Shown one piece after another: positions 7,177 through 13,640 of a stretch of 32,526 bases of DNA. Numbering within the stretch: position 1 is the first letter of the stretch; each line of letters begins with the position of its first letter. Source of the DNA: a virus; the IMG/VR virus record IMGVR_UViG_3300037246_001365, positions 1 through 32,526 of that record; one strand, written 5' to 3'. A model generated the notes under the pieces. That model was given only the letters and a program-made list of their open reading frames with translations, had not been told where the DNA came from and ran no database searches. The position numbers and the translations under genes are program-made.

Positions 7177-7398
7177 TCAATTTAGATTAATTGTTTCTCT
7201 TAAATAAAATGCAAGCAAAGCCTGTTCGACTTCTTTATCGCTTAAATGTTTAGCTTTTTTAGAAGCTTTTTGCAAAAGGTCTAAGTTTATTTTATTGGAA
7301 ATTATGCAACCTTTGAGTATTTCAGCTGCGCGGCTTTGTGTGCCGGTGTCTGGCTTTTTACCAAACATTCTTTTTATTAGGGCTTTTAGTTTCTCCAT
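7177..7398 (-). CDS. Hypothetical basic protein (73 residues)
   Basis: It starts MEKLKALIKRMFGKKPDTG, a basic amphipathic N-terminus. A helical, lysine-rich middle (LLQKASKKAKHLSDKEVEQALLAFYL) follows. No recognised family. Its start lies inside the 3' end of the 59-residue ORF at 7386-7565, and it ends 4 bases before the HD-domain gene. Genuine coding is likely from the tight packing. Confidence 0.55.
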   Translation of the reverse strand: MEKLKALIKRMFGKKPDTGTQSRAAEILKGCIISNKINLDLLQKASKKAKHLSDKEVEQALLAFYLRETINLN

Positions 7399-7565
7399 GA
7401 GTCCATTTTTTTTAATCGTTTAATTACCATTTTTATATTAATAGTACGTTTTTTGCTCCAGCTCCTAAGACTAGAAACTGTATTTATGATGAGTTCGTAA
7501 ATATTAGGATTCTCTTTAAGTTCCTTTTCTATTTCTTTGGCTTTTTGTTTTGGTGTCTTTTTCAT
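7386..7565 (-). CDS. Small basic hypothetical protein (59 residues) bridging two genes
   Basis: The ORF starts MKKTPKQKAKEIEKELKENP and ends KKMDSWRN. It is basic and helical. It fills the 117-base gap between neighbouring genes and overlaps both: 50 bases with the 3' end of the zinc-finger gene upstream and 13 bases with the start of the gene downstream. The start codon is preceded by TTAATTAAAAAAAGCG. The same TTAATTAAAAAA leader occurs before the gene at 19093. I do not know its function. Confidence 0.5.
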   Translation of the reverse strand: MKKTPKQKAKEIEKELKENPNIYELIINTVSSLRSWSKKRTINIKMVIKRLKKMDSWRN

Positions 7566-7812
7566 CGCTTTTTTTAATTAACAATTCATTTTTTTTATTT
7601 TCAATCACTCCATATCCATCACATTTGTAACAGCTCACAATAACTCCTTCATCAGAAGTCCCACTACCATCACAATCAGGACACCGCACTACTTCAGGTT
7701 TGTTTTCAAGTGCTTTTACTTTACTTTCAAGCATTTCAAATTCTTTTATTGCTAATGTCTTTTGGTACATGCTCAATTTGTGTCCGTATACTAATGCTCT
7801 TAAATTCTCCAT
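7516..7812 (-). CDS. Small DnaJ-type zinc-finger protein
   Basis: 98 residues. A helical N-terminus is followed by two CxxCxGxG-type repeats, CPDCDGSGT and CYKCDGYGV (about residues 44-70). These are the zinc-binding signature of the DnaJ cysteine-rich domain, here without a J-domain. Short proteins of this kind are common in phages and may be chaperone-like or bind nucleic acid. The C-terminal 30 residues are lysine-rich and overlap the next ORF. The motif KKNELLIKKS near the end recurs at the C-terminus of the protein at 19090-19464. The ATG is preceded by AATTGATATC. Confidence 0.7.
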   Translation of the reverse strand: MENLRALVYGHKLSMYQKTLAIKEFEMLESKVKALENKPEVVRCPDCDGSGTSDEGVIVSCYKCDGYGVIENKKNELLIKKSDEKDTKTKSQRNRKGT

Positions 7813-7836
7813 GATATCAATTTATTAGTTTTACCC

Positions 7837-7868
7837 CCAAAACCCCGAACCGGTCAAGATGTCGGGGG
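7837..7868 (-). terminator. Hairpin terminator, copy 1 of a shared family
   Basis: On the minus strand, CCCCGA and TCGGGG form a stem around CATCTTGACCGGT, followed by TTTTGGGGG. It shares the block GAACCGGTCAAGAT (plus strand) with the hairpin at 8503-8530. It sits between the 43-residue gene (ends 7894) and the gene starting at 7812. The U-tract is short, so termination may be partial. Confidence 0.6.
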
Positions 7869-7893
7869 GTTTGTCCGCAAGAATTAGCGGAAA

Positions 7894-8025
7894 CTATTCA
7901 TCATTAAATCCTATTTCTTTAACTGATAAATTCTCTTCTTCTTTTAGCCATTCTGCGAATGACACCCATAAATCATTTTCATTCAAGAATTTTTCAAAAA
8001 TCTGTATTAATTCGTCTTTATCCAT
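7894..8025 (-). CDS. Small acidic hypothetical protein (43 residues)
   Basis: It starts MDKDELIQIFEKFLNENDLW and ends KEIGFNDE. It is acidic and helical with a central tryptophan pair. Its ATG overlaps the end of the upstream gene in ATGGATAA, so it is translationally coupled. It is followed by the terminator at 7837-7868. The family was not recognised, but the coupling argues that it is expressed. Confidence 0.55.
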   Translation of the reverse strand: MDKDELIQIFEKFLNENDLWVSFAEWLKEEENLSVKEIGFNDE

Positions 8026-8290
8026 AATTTTTATTTTCATTTTCAATTAATATTATTATTTTTTTAGCTCTTGTTGTATTTTCTTCTAATGTTGGGAACC
8101 TAAAACAAACCCCGTTCGTTGTAACTATATTGGATAGTGATGCACCAGTTCCATATATTTCTTTAACTTTTTTGTAACATTTTGTTACAAAAGCCCAAGA
8201 TTTTTCACCATTTGATTTATTTATTTGGATTTCAATACAGTTAGGATTATTAAGACTATTAACCTTTACTAGTTTATATAATTTCAACAT
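8018..8290 (-). CDS. Hypothetical protein (90 residues)
   Basis: It starts MLKLYKLVKVNSLNNPNCIE. The region KSWAFVTKCYKKVKEIYGT and then TTNGVCFRFPTLEENTTRAKKIIIL suggest a small beta-sheet fold with a C-terminal helix. No family assigned. It overlaps the upstream gene by 7 bases and the downstream gene by 8 bases, so it is a middle member of a three-gene coupled set (8481 to 7894). Confidence 0.6.
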   Translation of the reverse strand: MLKLYKLVKVNSLNNPNCIEIQINKSNGEKSWAFVTKCYKKVKEIYGTGASLSNIVTTNGVCFRFPTLEENTTRAKKIIILIENENKNYG

Positions 8291-8481
8291 ACTGTTGCTT
8301 TTAAATAATCTAACTTAAAAAATTCAGATATCTGTTCTAGTGCCTTTATTTTAGCACCAGTTTTAGATATTGCATTAATAAATTTGGTATGTCCTTCGCC
8401 CCAAATTTTTTGAGCTATATCTGAATGTCTACCTCTGTAAGATAGTTCGATAGCGTAATTTTTCATTTTTTTCATAATCAT
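8284..8481 (-). CDS. Hypothetical protein (about 65 residues)
   Basis: The open frame extends upstream to a TTG at 8520, but that part translates the terminator hairpin at 8503-8530. I therefore place the start at the ATG at 8481; Met codons at 8475 and 8466 are alternatives. The core reads NYAIELSYRGRHSDIAQKIWGE, followed by HTKFINAISKTGAKIKALEQ, with two helices and a C-terminal ATVC. Function unknown. Confidence 0.55.
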   Translation of the reverse strand: MIMKKMKNYAIELSYRGRHSDIAQKIWGEGHTKFINAISKTGAKIKALEQISEFFKLDYLKATVC

Positions 8482-8502
8482 TAATTTATTATTTTCACCA
8501 CC

Positions 8503-8530
8503 AAAACCCGAACCGGTCAAGATTCGGGGC
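8503..8530 (-). terminator. Hairpin terminator, copy 2 of a shared family
   Basis: Minus strand: CCCGAA, a 10-base loop TCTTGACCGG, TTCGGG, then TTTTGGTGG. It lies between the gene at 8551-8796 and the gene starting at 8481. It is nearly identical to the hairpin at 7837-7868 through the loop, and shares the TTTTGGTGGT flank with the one at 19589-19616. Confidence 0.65.
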
Positions 8531-8550
8531 GTTTAGTTGTAGGGCATTAT

Positions 8551-8796
8551 TTATAAATTTGCCATATAAGTACATTTGTATTCAACTTTTAGTTTATTCA
8601 TGGCTTTTTCAGTTGCATAATATGATTTTAGTCCTCTTTTATGATTACTTCCATTTCCACTTAACGAAATTCCACGTCCTTTTAATTCTAAATCTGTATG
8701 TAAATAAAATTTACTGCCATAACTGCAAACAAATTCAATTTTATTATCTATTGAAACGTTTTCCCCTAATTCTTTGTATACTAATTTATGTGCCAT
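8551..8796 (-). CDS. Hypothetical protein (81 residues) under its own promoter
   Basis: It starts MAHKLVYKELGENVSIDNKI. Glycine- and serine-rich turns (RGISLSGNGSNHKRG) and a lysine-rich C-terminus follow; it is possibly an all-beta small protein. Not recognised. It is the first gene after a strong Bacteroidota-type promoter (8819-8849) and is followed by a terminator (8503-8530). It is therefore a near-monocistronic unit, as expected for a regulated early or accessory gene. Confidence 0.65.
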   Translation of the reverse strand: MAHKLVYKELGENVSIDNKIEFVCSYGSKFYLHTDLELKGRGISLSGNGSNHKRGLKSYYATEKAMNKLKVEYKCTYMANL

Positions 8797-8818
8797 TTTC
8801 TAATTTTTTAATACACTC

Positions 8819-8849
8819 CAAAGATAAGTATAATTCCCATCAATGCAAA
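8819..8849 (-). promoter_or_regulatory. Bacteroidota-type promoter (TTTG-N19-TATCTTTG)
   Basis: Minus strand: -33 box TTTG (8849-8846), a spacer of exactly 19 bases, then -7 box TATCTTTG (8826-8819), a full match to TAnnTTTG. The predicted start site is about 15 bases before the ATG at 8796. The sequence from -7 upstream is repeated at 19889-19949. Confidence 0.8.
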
Positions 8850-8890
8850 TATTAATTGAATATTAATTGATGTTTTAACATTCTTTAACA
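8820..8890 (-). repeat. Promoter/operator repeat, copy 1 (with 11-bp internal duplication)
   Basis: 71 bases matching 19890-19949, except that ATATTAATTGA is tandemly duplicated here. The minus strand contains the inverted repeat CATCAAT...ATTGATG around the -33 box and the direct repeat TGTTAAAGAA/TGTTAAAACA upstream. This looks like an operator for one phage regulator acting at both promoters. The function is inferred. Confidence 0.75.
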
Positions 8891-8898
8891 CTTTTAAT

Positions 8899-8930
8899 AA
8901 AAAAAGCGATGCCTCAAATGAGTACACCGC
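8899..8930 (-). terminator. Rho-independent terminator after the replication operon
   Basis: Minus strand: GCGGTG pairs with CATCGC (one G-U pair), with an inner CTCA/TGAG stem, followed by seven T. It closes the operon ending with the gene at 8956-9150, just upstream of the promoter at 8819-8849. Confidence 0.75.
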
Positions 8931-8955
8931 TAATACAGCCCCCTGTAAATAAGGT

Positions 8956-9150
8956 TTATTCTATTTTCTTAATAGTTTTATAAATCTCCCCCCTTAGCAA
9001 CTCTAAAGTCATTCCAGATTCCAGACTCATATCAGCAATATGCTGAAATGTAGCAATAGATATACTTTTAATAATCTTTTTATAATCTATTACTATTTCT
9101 TCAAAAAGCTCATCGATTGTTTCATTAATTTCTTTAATTTCTTTTTCCAT
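8956..9150 (-). CDS. Hypothetical helical protein (64 residues)
   Basis: It starts MEKEIKEINETIDELFEEIV, an acidic coiled-coil-like helix, then FQHIADMSLESGMTLELLRG and a basic end. No family. It is the last gene of the replication operon, 23 bases after the DUF3987 gene and 25 bases before the terminator at 8899-8930. It may be a small helicase-associated factor, but only position suggests this. Confidence 0.6.
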   Translation of the reverse strand: MEKEIKEINETIDELFEEIVIDYKKIIKSISIATFQHIADMSLESGMTLELLRGEIYKTIKKIE

Positions 9151-9173
9151 AATTGTTTTGCTTTTTATAATAA

Positions 9174-10562
9174 TTAACTTTTTATAAATTCATCCTTAAT
9201 CGTCTTGCTTACATAAGGTTTCGAACAGCTCAACATCTTCGCAATACCACTTTGCTTAATTCCCTGTTTATACATTCGTAATATCGTTTCTTTTTTCGTT
9301 TCTCCTTTTCCGTATGCAACGCGCTGTAATTCTTTGATCTGTTCTTTGTTTTCAAAGGTTCTCATTGCAGTTTTTAGGAAATAATTGACAAGCTTCTCAG
9401 CTCCTACTAAGTGCTTTAAATCTACACTATAGCCATAATTATTATCGATTCCTCCAAATACATAGTCGATTAATTGAAGTATCAAAGCAAACCTGGGTAG
9501 ATAGGTTTTTAATTTTGAAATGTAATTAACAGTAACAACCGTAAATTTATTATCATTTTGAAGATCAGTTAAATATTTATCTATTTCAAAATACTTATCA
9601 ATTGCTGAATCGGTCATTTGAAATTGAGTAATTTCTGTTTGATTCTCAACCTCAAAATAATAATCGTAAATCTTTTGATAGTATTCTTGTTTTACGGATG
9701 AATCAACATTTTTCCTGGATAGAGGTTTTTTTTCTGTATTTATATCCGTAAATAAGAAACGGTGTAATAATCCATCCGTTTCAGTTATTTTATTTATCTC
9801 TGTTGGTTGGATGGTCCCAATTATGTTAATATTTACCTTGTCAAGCATTATTGGATCGGAGTTGACTCTATTTATAGAATAGAATGAATTATTGAATGAG
9901 GAGAGCCAAAACTGCTTATCATTTGATTTACCAGCCGCTTTATATTGACCCATTGAATTAACCCACGACATTAATTCGTCGTTGAAAGCAAGAATAGAAT
10001 TAGTATTTATGCCATGTACCTTGAATGCACTTTCTACAGTTATATTTTGAACTATAATTTGTTTTAATCGTGGCCTTAGTAATCTTTCTTTAGTCGGATC
10101 TTTTGCTGCCTTCGATTCGTTTTCTTCAAATATTTCAGACTCAATTTTGAAATTATGAAAGAAATCTTTATTTAGATCGATCAATGGATTTAACATATTT
10201 TCAACAGGATGACTTTTGATCGCTCCAGGTTCTGAAACAATTGCAAACCAGAAAAGGGCCGGTGTTGTCCATTTTCCAGCTGCATCTATTCTATTTTTAT
10301 TGCCAGCAATACCACCGATGACAGACATAAGGCTTGTTAAAGTAAAAGCTCTGTCGTAATTTAAAGCGAAATCAAGCACTTTGGCGTAATCCCTTATAAA
10401 TTCTGGGAATATTTCAATTGGAAATTGTATTTTATCCTTGATCTCTTCGGGTTCATTGAACTTGTCATATAATAGTTTTGCATCATCAGTTAAGAATTCG
10501 TATGCTTCGAAAGGATCAAAGCTTACTGTGTCTCCGTTTAAGAATTCGTATTTTTTAGCCAT
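9174..10562 (-). CDS. DUF3987 replicative helicase/primase-type protein
   Basis: 462 residues with DUF3987 landmarks. The first is ALNYDRAFTLTSLMSVIGGIAGN, given here split as ALNYDRAFTL and LMSVIGGIAGN. Next comes a P-loop-like EPGAIKSHP in place of the usual GxGKS, then NSILAFNDELMSWVNSMGQY (Walker B-like acidic DE), NIIGTIQPTEI, and LLHRFLF (arginine-finger-like). The C-terminus is a helix-turn-helix (QSGIAKMLSCSKPYVSKTI). DUF3987 proteins are mobile-element helicase/primase proteins used to start or drive DNA replication. The weak P-loop (GAIKS) is worth noting. Directly upstream lies the BT4734-like gene, the usual partner, and only the stop/start junction separates the two. Confidence 0.8.
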   Translation of the reverse strand: MAKKYEFLNGDTVSFDPFEAYEFLTDDAKLLYDKFNEPEEIKDKIQFPIEIFPEFIRDYAKVLDFALNYDRAFTLTSLMSVIGGIAGNKNRIDAAGKWTTPALFWFAIVSEPGAIKSHPVENMLNPLIDLNKDFFHNFKIESEIFEENESKAAKDPTKERLLRPRLKQIIVQNITVESAFKVHGINTNSILAFNDELMSWVNSMGQYKAAGKSNDKQFWLSSFNNSFYSINRVNSDPIMLDKVNINIIGTIQPTEINKITETDGLLHRFLFTDINTEKKPLSRKNVDSSVKQEYYQKIYDYYFEVENQTEITQFQMTDSAIDKYFEIDKYLTDLQNDNKFTVVTVNYISKLKTYLPRFALILQLIDYVFGGIDNNYGYSVDLKHLVGAEKLVNYFLKTAMRTFENKEQIKELQRVAYGKGETKKETILRMYKQGIKQSGIAKMLSCSKPYVSKTIKDEFIKS

Positions 10563-11465
10563 TTATTTGTTGCTGTCAAAAGTTAAAGGTTTACTCATTC
10601 CCAAATTAATAGCCTGCTTTGCTGTCTTAATATATCCTGAAATCCCTTTTTGTAAATACCCATTAGAATGAATTAGAGATTCAGCCAAGCTTTCAGCATC
10701 CATCTGCGATAAATACCCACCACCGACATAGCCGCCAAGACTAACAGAATGATCCCTTAGTTGAGGGTGCCCGTTACCATTGATCGAATTAATGCTATTT
10801 TCGTACCAATCAGTTACCCATTTAGTTTGCCCAGATGTAAGAGTATCAGGTCTAACAAAATCCTTAATTGGCTTACTGTCAAAAGAATCAATTTGGATGC
10901 CACGTTTTTGAAAGGTGATTGCATTTGTACGTATCAGGATATCCGGATCGTATCCTACAAAAGTCAACAGAACAGCATTATTAACAACAATATCAAAGCC
11001 GTTAATTAGCTTAAACTCAGTACATAACCCAAAAGTATAGCTTTTAAAATCTGCTTTTGATTCAACAATAGGAATTTTAACAAGAGCCTTGCATCCTTTT
11101 CCAGATGGTGAAATCCATGCAGCAATTATGAATTTAAAATTGTTAAATATCCAATGCTTTAAATTGTGAGCATTTTCAATTTTATCAAAATCAAGCACCG
11201 CTAAACCTGTATAAGAAGTAACGAAATCATACTTTCTGCGTTCAGATACATTAACACATGGCGTAAATCCATGTAAACCTTCTTTAAGTTTAGTTTTTAG
11301 TTTGACATCACCGGCTTTGCTTGCCTCTTGAATCTTTTCAAGCAGATCTTTAATTGATTTTTTGGGGTTTTTTATGATGGATAAGAAGCGTACCAAACCA
11401 ACGTAGCCGGATGGCTTTGAACTTTCAACATCGTTTTTATAATATTGGAATTTGATTTCTTTCAC
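10563..11465 (-). CDS. BT4734-like (VirE N-terminal type) primase-associated protein
   Basis: 300 residues. The N-terminal half has the BT4734/BF3469-like layout: YYKNDVESSKPSGYVGLV, KTKLKEGLHGFTPCVNVSERR, then TGLAVLDFDKI and IAAWISPSGKGCKALVKI. This fold is related to the archaeo-eukaryotic primase/VirE N-terminal domain and usually precedes or is fused to DUF3987 helicases; here the two are separate adjacent genes. The start is GTG (11465-11463); no ATG precedes it before the terminator at 11482-11510. The leader is short, so expression depends on read-through or on a promoter I could not identify. Confidence 0.8.
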   Translation of the reverse strand: MKEIKFQYYKNDVESSKPSGYVGLVRFLSIIKNPKKSIKDLLEKIQEASKAGDVKLKTKLKEGLHGFTPCVNVSERRKYDFVTSYTGLAVLDFDKIENAHNLKHWIFNNFKFIIAAWISPSGKGCKALVKIPIVESKADFKSYTFGLCTEFKLINGFDIVVNNAVLLTFVGYDPDILIRTNAITFQKRGIQIDSFDSKPIKDFVRPDTLTSGQTKWVTDWYENSINSINGNGHPQLRDHSVSLGGYVGGGYLSQMDAESLAESLIHSNGYLQKGISGYIKTAKQAINLGMSKPLTFDSNK

Positions 11466-11481
11466 GTGGGCTGTATTTGGT

Positions 11482-11510
11482 AAAAAAGGCAGCTATTAAC
11501 TGCCTTTTTC
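11482..11510 (-). terminator. Rho-independent terminator or attenuator ahead of the replication genes
   Basis: Minus strand: AAAAAGGCAG, loop TTAATAG, CTGCCTTTTT, then another T. The ten-base arms are perfectly paired. It lies between the end of the 253-residue gene (11527) and the GTG start at 11465. Because no clear promoter follows it, it may attenuate rather than stop transcription. Confidence 0.8.
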
Positions 11511-11526
11511 GAGTGTATTGATTTTT

Positions 11527-12288
11527 CTAGCTAAAATATGTAACACAAAATTCCTTCATAGGCTTTCCGTTTACATCCTTTTCAAGCTCTGCATTAAGCA
11601 ATGCGTTTGCTTGAGCTTCCATGTTGATATCAAGCTCAGTTGTGAATAATGAACATGATAGATCCGTGTATTCTACATCTATTTGAATTTCGAAGGTTAT
11701 GGGATCAGCGCCTTTGATAACTGGCATTCTAAGATTGAAAGTTTTAGGCAAATTATGCACAACCTCTTGCTTTACTGATTGAATTGCATTTCCATCTCTC
11801 ATATCTAACTTTTCGATCTGCTTATCTACACTAGCTTTAAAGTGTGTTAAGTTTTTCCAAATATTATCAAATTGAGTTGGATCTTGAAATAAGTTTTGAA
11901 TTTTTCGCAATTCGCGGGCTAATTCATTAGGAGTGAAATTGCCATTTAGTAAGTTGTTGAGCTTTTTGAGCTCCTTTGATTCTGTCATTTGGCCAACTAT
12001 AATAGTATAATGATCATTATCATCTGATTGTTCATTGCCTTTGAATATGATCATTAATTTTTCGGGCCTAACTTCAATATTGCATTTTGTTGCATCAAAT
12101 TTTCCATGTCGAATACTTAAAAAATTGTGCACTGTGTCAATATTTCCATCAAGTCGGAGCTTTTCTTTTTTAATTGGTACAGGTGGCGCTAATAATATTG
12201 GAGCCTCACCATTCCTCACAATCACTTCAATTTTCCCATTCTTGGCAGCTTTGGCCAATTCGATTGCATCATTTTTTGTTAATTCCAT
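11527..12288 (-). CDS. DUF2303/YfdQ-like hypothetical phage protein
   Basis: 253 residues. Its layout resembles DUF2303 proteins: a middle helical segment (NELARELRKIQNLFQDPTQF), a second strand-rich half (LPKTFNLRMPVIKGADPITF), and a C-terminal strand plus helix (LFTTELDINMEAQANALLNA). The exact domain match cannot be confirmed by eye. DUF2303 genes lie in phage early regions near recombination genes, as here, and have no defined activity. It is 30 bases after the coiled-coil gene upstream and is followed by a terminator. Confidence 0.5.
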   Translation of the reverse strand: MELTKNDAIELAKAAKNGKIEVIVRNGEAPILLAPPVPIKKEKLRLDGNIDTVHNFLSIRHGKFDATKCNIEVRPEKLMIIFKGNEQSDDNDHYTIIVGQMTESKELKKLNNLLNGNFTPNELARELRKIQNLFQDPTQFDNIWKNLTHFKASVDKQIEKLDMRDGNAIQSVKQEVVHNLPKTFNLRMPVIKGADPITFEIQIDVEYTDLSCSLFTTELDINMEAQANALLNAELEKDVNGKPMKEFCVTYFS

Positions 12289-12318
12289 TCTTTTGACTTT
12301 TTTAATTAATAAATAAAT

Positions 12319-12744
12319 TTACATTGCCTCTTTATTTTGATTGTTAAAAAGGTTCATTGTAGAACCTTCTTTAAAACGCCAACTGTCAATTACTTCAGCA
12401 TCAGCATTTATGCGCTCAGCCATTCCGGTCTCGTAGTTGTTTATTATCCAGGTTTTCTCTGTAACTTCAACAACACCCTTGACCACTTCAATGCTATTTT
12501 CAATATACTTTTTTTCAAGTTTGGCGATCTCAGCATTCATTGCTTTCCGCTGATCTTTAAGCGCAATGACCTTGTTAATTGTTTGGTTGACAATTACATT
12601 TTTCTCTTTGATTTGGACCTCACTTAAATTATTTGTATACAAATAGTCCTCATCAATAGTTTCAGAATTGGTATTCAAAGCCTCTATTCTGGCGTTTTCA
12701 TCCATCTCAGCAAATAGCTGATTTTTTTTAAATCTTCTTTCCAT
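12319..12744 (-). CDS. Coiled-coil hypothetical protein
   Basis: 141 residues. It starts MERRFKKNQLFAEMDENARI. Residues about 45-85 are a heptad-like charged helix (VNQTINKVIALKDQRKAMNA, then EIAKLEKKYIEN). The C-terminal part is VVEVTEKTWIINNYETG and a Trp/Phe-containing end. No family recognised. It ends 30 bases before the DUF2303-like gene and starts 4 bases after the upstream gene, so it is in the same operon. Confidence 0.6.
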   Translation of the reverse strand: MERRFKKNQLFAEMDENARIEALNTNSETIDEDYLYTNNLSEVQIKEKNVIVNQTINKVIALKDQRKAMNAEIAKLEKKYIENSIEVVKGVVEVTEKTWIINNYETGMAERINADAEVIDSWRFKEGSTMNLFNNQNKEAM

Positions 12745-12748
12745 TTAT

Positions 12749-13102
12749 TTACTTTTTTACAGGGATTAAATTAAAATAATGAACTTTTTTATCAGTTTTA
12801 GAGTGTATTGCAAGTCCTACACCTCCTATAATATAAGCAGTTTCTGGAGACAGACTTACAATAAGAGCATTATCTGGCTTTTTGTCTATGTGCTTAATGA
12901 AGTCATTCCCGGTTAATGGGTTAATAGTAATTGGCACTTTATCAAATGAACCATCATTTATTATAATGCATATAAAATTATTGATAATACCTACAGGTAT
13001 CAGACTCATTTTAGTTTCAGGGTCCATTAGATGAATTGTTTTTTCTTGCAAGGAAAACTTTATGATAGCATCCTTGATTGCTCCATGTTGTTCTTTATAC
13101 AT
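12749..13102 (-). CDS. Hypothetical protein (117 residues)
   Basis: It starts MYKEQHGAIKDAIIKFSLQE and is predominantly beta (LIPVGIINNFICIIINDGSF, GGVGLAIHSKTDKKVHYFNL). No family recognised. It is tightly packed between the small gene ending at 13106 and the coiled-coil gene, so it is part of the early operon. Confidence 0.6.
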   Translation of the reverse strand: MYKEQHGAIKDAIIKFSLQEKTIHLMDPETKMSLIPVGIINNFICIIINDGSFDKVPITINPLTGNDFIKHIDKKPDNALIVSLSPETAYIIGGVGLAIHSKTDKKVHYFNLIPVKK

Positions 13103-13105
13103 ATG

Positions 13106-13255
13106 TTAATTTTTTTGTTCAAATTCACTTCCCTTGGTAATAATTTCAAGGTGTTCTAAATATGATCTTTCTGATTCAGACAAACCTGAACCTCTTGCCT
13201 TTTCCTGAAGTCGATCACGTTCAGTTAAATTAGCTTTATGTTGATCGTTGTCCAT
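13106..13255 (-). CDS. Small charged hypothetical protein (49 residues)
   Basis: It starts MDNDQHKANLTERDRLQEKA and ends KGSEFEQKN. It is helical and highly charged. Its ATG lies inside the 3' end of the ORF at 13236-13400, and its stop is 3 bases before the next gene, which is the typical packing of this operon. The family was not recognised. Confidence 0.5.
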   Translation of the reverse strand: MDNDQHKANLTERDRLQEKARGSGLSESERSYLEHLEIITKGSEFEQKN

Positions 13256-13400
13256 TAATATTATCCTTTAAATTATTAAATTCATTTTTCTTATCAATCA
13301 AAATACTTGCTGCAAGTATTCGAAGATCCAGATCGCCTGAAGATGAACGCTCTTCGTAAAATTGTATTTCTTCGCGTTTTAGTTGTAGCTCTGATTTCAT
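13236..13400 (-). CDS. Small hypothetical protein (54 residues)
   Basis: It starts MKSELQLKREEIQFYEERSS and continues SGDLDLRILAASILIDKKNE. The ATG overlaps the stop of the upstream gene as ATGA. The 3' end overlaps the next small gene by 20 bases. It is helical and charged with no known family. The clean coupling on the 5' side favours a real gene. Confidence 0.5.
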   Translation of the reverse strand: MKSELQLKREEIQFYEERSSSGDLDLRILAASILIDKKNEFNNLKDNINGQRST

Positions 13401-13639
13401 AAAGCTTCGAATTCGTCTATAAGTTGTTTTAATTGCTTTTGATATTCAGTGTGTAATATATTTTTAATCTTTTCAATTAATTTAATATCAGTACATATTA
13501 AACATTCGCTTTCATTTTTATCATCTATGAGATACAGGCTTGATTCATTTTCAACCTCATTTAAATTATTTATGAATGATTCAGTCAGTGATATATCTGC
13601 ACTCAACAAATTACCTCTTTTTAAATTTTCATGTGTCAT
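13397..13639 (-). CDS. Hypothetical protein (80 residues)
   Basis: It starts MTHENLKRGNLLSADISLTE. The middle is acidic (NEVENESSLYLIDDKNESEC), with a CLIC pair and a helical end (YQKQLKQLIDEFEAL). No family. It lies 1 base after the MBL-fold gene and is coupled by ATGA to the following small gene. Confidence 0.55.
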   Translation of the reverse strand: MTHENLKRGNLLSADISLTESFINNLNEVENESSLYLIDDKNESECLICTDIKLIEKIKNILHTEYQKQLKQLIDEFEAL

Positions 13640-13640
13640 G

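Noticed and set aside
8482-8520. Upstream TTG extension of the gene at 8284 (MTGSGFGGENNK)
   Set aside because: It translates the terminator hairpin at 8503-8530, which has a near-copy at 7837-7868 where no such peptide is made.
11457-11470. CTTTCACGTGGGCT as a second parS-like site
   Set aside because: Only the left half matches the parS consensus; the right half does not, and the GTG here is the start codon of the BT4734-like gene.
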